This document shows positions 34,601 to 42,493 of a stretch of DNA of 42,493 nt, in pieces (the stretch's first letter is position 1; every line of letters begins with the position of its first letter). The translations under genes and the position numbers were made by a program. This DNA is from Saccoglossus kowalevskii (lineage: Eukaryota > Hemichordata > Enteropneusta > Harrimaniidae): the NCBI RefSeq assembly GCF_000003605.2, contig NW_003137823.1, positions 647,411-689,903 on the forward strand, read 5' to 3'. The notes beneath the pieces were generated by a model. That model did not search any database. It had not been told where the DNA came from and worked only from the letters and a program-made list of their open reading frames with translations.

Positions 34601-36959
34601 AAGTTGTTTTATCCATTTCACCACCAGTTTCCTTTTCTCATCACAAATTTACAAAATAGTTCCGTTTATAGTCTGCACTTTCCTTCAGAAGATTAGGACA
34701 AAAATACATAAATTTTTGAAGTAAAATCTGAAAAATTACTCAAATTTTGTCTGTTGGCTCCAAAATTAGGGTTCATTTCTAGAAATATTGAAGAATATAA
34801 AAAAGAATTGCAGACTAATTTCGGCGAGAAAGTCTGGCGGTGAAAAGGTTTAATATACTGGTTTATGTTTTTATTAAATGCCATGTATGATTAAAACTCT
34901 TTATTTGCTACCTGTGCAAGTTTAACACACATATTTCAGAGAAATGTAAGATATGAAAATTAGCCAACATACAAACAAATCTCTCACAATACATCTTATT
35001 TTTAATAAACTTCCAGGTTTTCTCGTTTTAGTTTGTTTCACATCTGTCATCCATGTAATGCAGAAAAAATGGGGCATTTCTTTCTGGTGAGCATGCTTAT
35101 ATCCACGAAATCATAGCATATTCACATTACCCCATTTTATTATATACTACTGGTAATTCAAAGTATGGTCTCTATGGCTTCTACTATCATACATGTACTC
35201 ATCTATGGTTTCCTGATTATAATGACACAGTTCTTCCACAGAAAAATATCTAATCATGCATGTGATATCCCTTATGTTGGATATACAGTGTTCCAATGAG
35301 TGATGTAACCATAGTGATGGGTGAACTACAATCTGTGTAGTGTCCAAATGATATTGGAAGTAGTAAAGTAATATAACGCTATTTTATTTATGTGGGTAAT
35401 TGTAATCTGTCTATAATTAAACACCAATTGGTAGATTTAAAGAATGAATGCCTGTAATGAAATATTATATATAAAGTTTTCTAGCAGCGTGTGATCAAAT
35501 TTTATGTAAACAAACAATGTATTTTATTCATGTTGCTATGGTACCCATATCGAACACAACCTGGTGTGACAACTGTAGTGCTTTAAAACTGTGAAACTTC
35601 CATACTGTATATTTTTTCAGTCTTTGAGTTATTCTACTAAGAAATTGAAAAGCTCATACATCTAGGCAGGACTGAATTAATGCAGTGAAAAATGCAAATA
35701 ATGAATAAAATTAATTGTACCTGTACATCAATTGCAGATCATCAATGTATACCTCGTTGCCATAGTTCCAATTTTGTTTTAGGTCATAGGTTAAATTAGA
35801 TCTTGTTCCGTCACAGTCAGTGAGGTGTGAAGACAATGATAAAACATTGCCGCTTATCAAGTAATTTAAATATCAATTTGACAGAGGTGCTAATGAAATA
35901 AATGCTGTAATTGATCAGCAAATAGCATTAGAGTTTGAGGCAACAAATTATCAGTCATGCAGAATCTTTAACCTGGATACTTTTAATACATTTACATATC
36001 CTACTGTGGTTCATGAACATCTGTGTACAACAACTTATTTGAGGATGCTGGCTACATTATTTATCGCTTAGATGTCCTATATTCATTTGTGTCATTAAAG
36101 GAGGTTGACTGCTTCTATTAAAGTGAAAGTGATTTTTATATGCACGAATGATGCTCTGTAGTTATGAGTATAAAGAAAGTAAAAGAACATTATGGGATCA
36201 CTGTACAAAGTTTTTGCAAGCTTAAGAGCATGTTACCTATTGTTTCTTTGCATTGATTGATGTACTTATATCACAATACATATGCATGGTGACATGTGGT
36301 GAAACAGTTATACATAATATTTTACAGGCTGGTTGTTGAAATTGTATCTACGTTCATAACAAAATTAGCCCAATTTTTATTTATTTATTTTAAAATCACA
36401 GAATAGTGCATCTCCTGGATCTTTAAAATGTAAAAGTGATGTCAGTGTACATGTATGTGAGCAAATCAGTGTAGTTTATGTACTTTGGGTGAATATTGAA
36501 ATTATTTACTTGTAAACTGATTTTAATTTTACATATATGTGTTACTGTTATTTGCCAAAAACTTATGAATATAGCATGCAGTGTACCCCCCTTTAGTTGT
36601 CATCAGTTTAGTTGTGATTGAATACACAAGTAAAAACAGGGATAGGTAATCACTGCAAACATCATAAGGAATTCTTTTGAATTTTGTAAATAATATCCAA
36701 TGCTAGTTGTTTGTTTCTGTATTATCTACCTGGTAGTGTTATTGCTGTGACTAAGTATTATGCCATCTCTTTTGTGTACCTGGCTGAGTCTACCTGCCTA
36801 ATTGTATATCTCAAAACATAATTTACATTTTAAAATTTTGGACTGATAACATTAAAACCAGTTTATAGTCAGTTTTCTGTGCAGGGTGTACATCTCACTT
36901 TACCAGTAGTTCAAACACAAAACTTGCAAGTTACACCATTAGACCATTCTCTGTTCACT

Positions 36960-37140
36960 GTGAGATCACGTGTTATGCGTGAAATCCATCGAAAAAACAG
37001 GACGTACAAAGGTCAAAGATCGGCCTTTCGATGTGAGCTACGAACTAAAGAAGTTTAAAATCAAATCGTTCAATTTCTGTGGCAGACGTTTGGCGCGCAT
37101 ATTTCATGCAACTTGCGAGATCTCGCAGTTGAACGGGTAA
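36960..37140 (+). promoter_or_regulatory. CpG-rich probable promoter of the small gene
   Basis: CpG is clearly denser than in flanking DNA. The stretch contains TCACGTG (an E-box) near 36966, TTTGGCGCGCAT near 37090 and the perfect 14-bp palindrome TGCGAGATCTCGCA at 37114-37127. It ends 60 bp before a start codon in good context (GTG ATG G). There is no TATA box. The regulatory role is inferred from composition and position only. Confidence 0.5.
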
Positions 37141-37200
37141 TCACCAATTGTTTGTAGTGTACGTCTGCAAACACTCTGTAGCAAAATATCAGTTGTAGTG

Positions 37201-37322
37201 ATGGCAGCCCTCATATGCTGTTTAATACCATTAATATTGTCAGTACTTTCATATGCAATGAACAAAAATTCCTTTCTCTGGACATTATATGCTTGTTCTC
37301 TCTATCGGTTTGATTTAAAAGG
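37201..37322 (+). CDS. Small gene exon 1 (residues 1-40)
   Basis: Open from the ATG through NKNSFLWTLYACSLYRFDLK, leaving in phase 2 at GG|GTAAGC. If unspliced it would stop two bases later, so the donor position fits a true exon end. Confidence 0.6.
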
Positions 37323-39539
37323 GTAAGCTGTCATTTCTTGTAATGCTACTGTGTCATCAAGGGACACCATTGTCTACATTCTTCATGCTATCAATTTGTT
37401 TTCTTGACTAATGGTAGTTTTAATCTAGAAAGTAAATTTTCTGTGAGATTATCTGTTATATGGAGATGCCACTTTGAATCATTCAAAGTGTACTTTTGTT
37501 TCTAATATTTCCTAACATCCTCTGGTTGGTCCATGGAATTAATCTATAGACCCAAGGTGATATAACTTTTGGCTCAGTCATTAACATTGACACTTTTTAC
37601 CCTACCATCACAGGGAAACAGAAACCTAGACCCCCTCACCCCTACTCAAGAAGGAAAGTAGGATGTGATTCATTTAAATGTGAAAGTTGAACTCTTTATT
37701 GTCATTTCGTATTAAAGGTTAGAATAGTTGTTGTACTATGCCTCCTAGCTATAATAATACAAGCAAAGTCTCCATCCACCCCCTAATCAGACAATATGTA
37801 CTGATAATGAGGGGAGAGATTTCCTGTTTGACATTTGGTATTTCACTTATGTCATTGAGTGGTTTATTTTACTTGTGGCACATGTCCTTTTATTCACCCG
37901 CCTCCCTGCACTAGCCAGCAAGAGCAGGTTAAGTTACTCTCTGATTTTGCTGCACCAGAGGCAAACCTCATGTATCAATTCATCAATTTCTCGCATGTAG
38001 GTGTTTGTTTTTCACCTAGCAATGGTCTAATATGGATTTCATTAGAGTACTGAGGCACATATAGTGAATATGATTACCACTGTTACAGAAGTAGACAAAG
38101 CTGCAAAGGAGGTGTCTGCGTTGGGTCTATGTGATGAGACGGGAAGAGAATCAGTGACTCTACAGGAAAAATAAAATACTGCTGTGAAATCTGTATTAGA
38201 AGCTGCAATGCAACGGAAAAGATGTGGCTTCTATTACAGAATATACATATATGTTTGGGTTAGGCATCTTTTAGGGATGCCACTTCTAATACAGATTTTC
38301 TGGTAGTAAGTGATCTTGAACCATTCTTTTTATTGAGCAGGATTTTTGAAGTCCCATAGCATTTTGGCATTTCTCAGATTAAATATGAAATAAATAATAT
38401 TAAAATTCAATAGAAAATAAAAGACTGAGTGCACATATCACAGATGGGGGTTTGTCTTGGTTCAGATCACACAGCTTTAACTAAAACATTTAAACTGCTC
38501 ACATTGCGGTAAAATAAATAATATAGATATTTTTACAATCCTACACCCATACCATGTTCTTACATTATTTTAGCTGGAATTAAATTTTGTTGAAAACACT
38601 ATTCCGGTGTTTTGTATGAAATTGAATGTAAAATATAGGAACAAAAGTATTTTGTTGGATTTGATTTTCACTGAATCATTTCTTCAGCAAAAATAGCAAA
38701 AATTAATTTGAGGCGAAAATTAAGTATTCTACAGTATTTTCTGCACACTGTATAGTAGTCGTATTGACTATTCCTTTATTTATCATATATTGGGAATTAT
38801 ATTTTGATTGATTGCTTAGAATATGTTTTACTGATTAGTGATCAATCAGTTAATTGTCAATTATACAGATTGAGTTTGGTCATTAATCAAATAAAACTAG
38901 AGCTGCAGATTTTCTAGTTATATTTTGCCTGCGGTAGGCATAATGAAATCAGTCGCCGTCGTGATTAATTTAATTATGTTTTAAATGTCAGTCAGTCAGT
39001 CTTACTGGAAAATTTGTTCTGTGATGCCAACCCACACCAAGATCCCATACAGCTACAAAATGGCAATATTTTGATTTCTGCCATCAGTTTTGAGCTGCAG
39101 TATTTCTTAGATGTACTGACACCCTCGCTAAGGTTATAATGTCGTGTAGTATGATGCATAGGTGAAGTATGGTTTATAGAATAGTGATCAATCAGACCCT
39201 GGTATCTTACAAATTGAAATCAAGTTCTTAATTAAGTGAAAATGGAGACATGCTCTTGAGCTATATTTAGTTTTAATGAATGCCTGGCATCAGGCATATT
39301 TTTTTTTAACCTAAACTTTTACAGAAATTATATTTTAGGATATATCTTGTCAGACTTTGGTGATTCAATCGCTTGATCGCTTTTTGTCAAGTAGCTTTAA
39401 GTTGCTTCCCTTTAACTTTCGTAGTTCAAATATTGTTGATGTAAAGCATGCAGGGCTTGAACTTGAGAAAGTACCCATTTTCATGGCCAAAATCGATAAA
39501 ATAGCCTTTGCCTTAGAGGAATTATATGAAGAATATTGA
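37201..39539 (+). CDS. Unrecognised small gene, three predicted exons, 134 residues
   Basis: The predicted exons are 37201-37322, 37915-37996 and 39339-39539. The phases agree across both joins (2 then 0). The ATG has purine at -3 and G at +4 and follows a CpG-rich stretch. Residues 1-20 (MAALICCLIPLILSVLSYAM) are hydrophobic and could be a signal peptide or membrane anchor. The rest looks helical, with segments such as QQEQVKLLSDFAAPEANLMY and VPIFMAKIDKIAFALEELYE, and ends EEY. I do not recognise the family. Donors are GTAAGC (strong) and GTAGGT (fair); acceptors are CCCTGCACTAG and TATATTTTAG. A 3' signal ATTAAA lies at 39749. The exon at 38089-38174 falls within intron 2 and may be an alternative end of this gene instead. 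Confidence 0.55.
37915..37996 (+). CDS. Small gene exon 2 (residues 41-68)
   Basis: Follows a pyrimidine-rich acceptor (CCTCCCTGCACTAG). In phase 2 it reads QQEQVKLLSDFAAPEANLMY, then QFINFSH, up to donor GTAGGT (phase 0). A second donor four bases on (GTGTTT at 38001) would leave in phase 1. Confidence 0.55.
38089..38174 (+). CDS. Candidate terminal KIDINS220 exon (or exon of the small gene at 37201)
   Basis: The acceptor is CACTGTTACAG ending at 38088. Joined to exon 20 in phase 1 it reads EVDKAAKEVSALGLCDETGR and ends ...QEK, with TAA at 38172-38174. The first residues resemble the vertebrate continuation DVRAAREQIS, and the join completes an open 1095-residue frame. AATAAA at 38170-38175 overlaps the stop, as for a short 3' end. 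Against this model, the intron would be 11.5 kb, far longer than all others, and would enclose the first two exons of the small gene. The same exon can also be joined in frame to the small gene's second exon through a weak donor at 38001 (CATGTAG|GTGTTT). Confidence 0.4.
39339..39539 (+). CDS. Small gene exon 3 (residues 69-134 and stop)
   Basis: Follows TATATTTTAG and is open in phase 0 for 66 codons: DISCQTLVIQSLDRFLSSSF, then LLPFNFRSSNIVDVKHAG and on to ALEELYEEY, TGA at 39537-39539. The composition looks like real protein. The minus-strand frame over the same region is its shadow. Confidence 0.5.
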   Translation, partial: DISCQTLVIQSLDRFLSSSFKLLPFNFRSSNIVDVKHAGLELEKVPIFMAKIDKIAFALEELYEEY

Positions 39540-39904
39540 AAAGGCACCAAGGTAAACTTGTTGGGTATCAAACTAATTCTTTTTGATGCAACTGTGAAGT
39601 TGAAACTCTGAGCATGTTTTGAAATTTGTATATTCAAGCCAATTCATACAGAAGGATTTTAAGTCTTTCGATTTGATCATACAGGTGGTTGGGAAGGCTA
39701 ACTGACGTCAATCCATAGTGTTCAGTGTCTTTATGTTGAAAAAAGAATATTAAATATGTGAGCCAAAATGTATTCTATGTGCAAACTCACTGTTACTTTT
39801 CGAAATTCCTTCGGTCAACACATTTTATAGCAATTGTGACATTGCAAACTCTGCCTCAAAATTAATATGATTCCTGACTTAGTGGCATGGCATCATAAAA
39901 GATA

Positions 39905-39928
39905 AGCTAGCGGCTGGTACCGCTAGCT
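39905..39928. repeat. 9-bp-stem hairpin
   Basis: AGCTAGCGG (39905-39913) and CCGCTAGCT (39920-39928) around loop CTGGTA, in the region 3' of the small gene. It is not followed by a T run. Confidence 0.75.
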
Positions 39929-40418
39929 GAGGAATATAATCTTTAATACGCTGGAACTAAAATTAATGACATTATGATAAATTTTGATTTATTCACCTAT
40001 GTACCATAATATACAGTATTTTTAAAAACAAATGAATAAGTAAAACCTCAGATATATTAATATTCATTCATGACAAAATACAAAATAAATGATGGAAAAT
40101 TTGGAGAACAAGGAGAAAATCTATTGGCATGATGTTGCCACATTTAATATGGATTACACACAGAATGAGGTCATTAAATGAATGGCCCAAATATAGTAGA
40201 GTGGTACCTGATAGCAATTATAAACTGTGATTTCACAAGCCAGGCGTTGAGACGTCATTTTTAGAAGTAGCAGTTGGTGAATGGGAATGGTGGTTGGTTA
40301 AAAACTTCACAAACGTTTTGCTGAGATCCCCCTGCAAGATACTGCTTTCACAATGGCACCATATACATATACTGAATAAATAAACATATCATGTTATACC
40401 TTAATACATGATGTGTAA

Positions 40419-41039
40419 TGGGCCATTCCAGTTTATATCTGCACCCTCCTGTTGATGAGTTTGTGTGTTTATATCATACAGGGTATAATTTCCATAGGTG
40501 TATAAGTCATACAAAGTTTTATTTTCAAATTACCATTCACCATACAGTAATGGAAATCCAAAACTATAGGTCCTACTTATGGTGTTGATGAGTTCCTTTG
40601 TGACACCATGCAGAGTAGGATTTTCAAATATAACTCTCATCATATGCAATTTAAGTTCAAAATTTTATATCTGATAATGGAAATCCAAACTAGTCCTGAT
40701 TCACAGTGTTGATGAGCTTATTCATCCCACCATCATTATCTAATTTCAGTAATAACTATTTCATACTGGCCCAATATAGTCAGAATTTCAAGTTTTTTTA
40801 GTCATACAGTGTTGGAAATCCAACCTCATCAACCGGTATGTGGTGAGATAAACTAGGCCATATTTTATTTAGTGGCCATAACTGCCTGGATTTCCAGAAT
40901 TTTTTTTCCATATTCGTCTGGATTTCCAGATTCTGTTTCTCCATATACAGTTGGAATTCCGGGGTATTTTCTCCATCATACAGTGCTGGAAATCCGACCT
41001 CATCAACAGGGGGGTGCAGATATGAACTGGAATGGCCCA
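40419..41039. mobile_element. 621-bp miniature element with 41-bp inverted ends
   Basis: The left end TGGGCCATTCCAGTTTATAT (40419 on) and the complement of the right end TGGGCCATTCCAGTTCATAT (41039 back) match over 41 bp with two differences. The interior repeats GTGTTGATGAG-like and GGAAATCCA-like words in both orientations. No transposase and no clear target-site duplication were seen. Confidence 0.8.
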
Positions 41040-42493
41040 GTGCAAGAAAGCATGTGAATATGCTTCACAAACATTATATTTAACATTATTTTATACACAT
41101 ATATATAGAAAGCCAATGGTACATGTATGATCATTTTTACATGAAATCTGTACATGAAAAGTGACCAGTGTCCCTTGAATAAATGTGTAATGATGTGTTT
41201 ATACTGTCCAGTAGTGTATTAGGTTATTCATTGAAATCATTATAAATATGTAATCTTTACATCTGTTTCAATTACTGCTTATTTCCTCAATTACCTTATT
41301 GCCCTTGAACTTAGAATAAGTTCATAGTAATGTTTTTGTCAATCTGCCCAAAGTGTTCAACAATTTTCCTGTAATAAAGAGGAGAAGGATTCTGTTACCC
41401 TTGTACATTTAAAGAATAATCCCTAGATGAAAAAGTGGGCTATATATTGTTGGTGTTGGTGGTGGTGTACTGTGCTGTGCTTTTTTTGTTTGGGGAAACT
41501 ACAAAAACACTCTTTGAAGTAAATACATGCCATTTTAGCTGATTTGGTGCTTTAATTGCTTGAATTACTTGAAATATCCTGGAATTATAGTAATATTAAA
41601 GGCCAATAAAGGCTAACTCATAAGGCTTCAAGATAATTGCTGCTTCCAATGCCTTTGTGAAGGGGGTGGGGTCACACAAATTAAAAGAAATCTAGTCACT
41701 GAAATGGTAATGGTATTCATTTTGGCATTTGGAAGGGGAGGTATACTAATGGTACGGGGTTGGGAAGGTGTGTGGGTTATGTGGTCGGTTGATTATAGGT
41801 TAGTCGTAGTAGTCTATCTAATGCCTGAGAAATATTACCCAAGTAATAGTAATTTCCAGACCTACTATAGTATGTTAACCCCAATAGGTAAAACATCATG
41901 ACATGACTATACAGTGTATTAGAGACATTTTGAATACCGAAGAAACCAATCTGCGTTTCTTTAAAGAGTGGACTGAGTAAATCATGAAATTCATTCAACT
42001 GTATCTACAAACTAACTGCTACTTATCACCAATCATGTGGACATAAAGTTTATTTCCATTTCACATATTCCCCAGGTGACCTTACAGCATTCTCAAGGTC
42101 AAATTAAATTGACTGTATGCTATAAAGTCTAGATGTCAATCAACTCAATACATGTGTCATGTGTGGCTCATTTCAATTTTTCTACTATTCATCCAAGCCC
42201 ATCATGCATCATTATGATGCAAACTGCTTTTAGTGACATACTATAATTAAAAAGTGAAGTAATCATGATAGAATGCCCAGCACCTATTATGTACCACTCT
42301 ATATTTCAGCATTTAAAACCAATTTAACAAAATATTATCCTTGCCTCCATGATCTCTTTCGAGACACTATCACATTCTGTAGTTGCTCTATTAGAAGCAC
42401 CTCTGAAAATGAAGTGCATGTGTGCCAAGAATGATTGTAATAATAATTATATTAATATATACTTAATTGAATATCCTCATTTGGGATCTAAAT

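Larger units (their letters stand above)
28849..36960. other. Long non-coding stretch
   Basis: No gene was recognised. It is either the very long last KIDINS220 intron or the space between KIDINS220 and the small gene at 37201. An open frame near 29277-29390 ends TLYTMINPLLYDVLEHK, faintly like a receptor seventh helix, but no other exon supports it. Apart from the tandem repeats at 30110-30790 and 31455-31610, I see only AT-rich sequence. Confidence 0.6.
39540..42493. other. Non-coding end of the window
   Basis: No gene was recognised. It contains the hairpin at 39905, the inverted-repeat element at 40419-41039, and AT-rich DNA with a short GT-rich patch near 41451. Frames at 40872 and 41704-41998 are chance openings, the first within the repeat element. 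Confidence 0.6.

Noticed and set aside
37610-37670. Possible exon after ACCATCACAG reading KQKPRPPHPYSRRK in the phase left by KIDINS220 exon 20
   Set aside because: Proline-rich text is superficially like the vertebrate tail, but it stops soon after, the donor is poor, and it lies in intron 1 of the small gene.
40872-41057. 61-codon frame with SRIFFPYSSGFPDS-like text
   Set aside because: It lies inside the inverted-repeat element and is built from repeated GGATTTCCAG words.
41704-41998. Overlapping frames on both strands near the window end
   Set aside because: Low-complexity, GT-rich sequence with no splice context or family match.

Overview
The window looks like AT-rich nuclear DNA from an animal, probably a marine invertebrate. 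I cannot name the species, and hemichordate or other invertebrate deuterostome versus lophotrochozoan is a guess. The reasons are small exons with GT..AG introns, many short dispersed DNA elements and minisatellites, two assembly gaps (15504-15709 and 26875-27199), and two genes that belong to animal families. No bacterial genes, tRNA, rRNA or CRISPR array were seen.

Minus strand, 1556-6265: an RFXAP gene (regulatory factor X-associated protein) in three coding exons, 211 residues. Its large second intron holds a TA-flanked 1.8-kb DNA element with inverted ends and a reversed copy of a dispersed repeat family.

6266-10640: the interval between the head-to-head RFXAP and KIDINS220 genes. It probably contains the promoters and non-coding first exons of both, plus a hAT-like miniature element and a 1.2-kb repeat that is one of at least four copies in the window.

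Plus strand, 10641-26598: a KIDINS220/ARMS gene (ankyrin repeats followed by a KAP NTPase with embedded membrane helices). I resolved 20 consecutive coding exons. Every splice phase agrees and the frame is open throughout (1067 residues plus a split codon). Ten successive ankyrin exons are exactly 99 bp in phase 0. The long C-terminal tail of vertebrate KIDINS220 was not found. An assembly gap follows exon 20, and several candidate downstream exons are listed with low confidence. The best in sequence starts at 38089, fits the splice phase, and ends the protein at 1095 residues.

26599-37140: mostly non-coding, with several tandem repeats (27640-28215, 30110-30790, 31455-31610).

37201-39539, plus strand: an unrecognised small gene predicted in three exons (134 residues). 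It sits behind a CpG-rich, palindrome-bearing likely promoter at about 36960-37140. The candidate last KIDINS220 exon lies inside its second intron, so either the two genes interleave or that exon belongs to the small gene.

39540-42493: non-coding, with a 621-bp element bounded by 41-bp inverted repeats. RFXAP is a nuclear DNA-binding-complex subunit and KIDINS220 a membrane signalling scaffold. No joint function is evident beyond their divergent arrangement.
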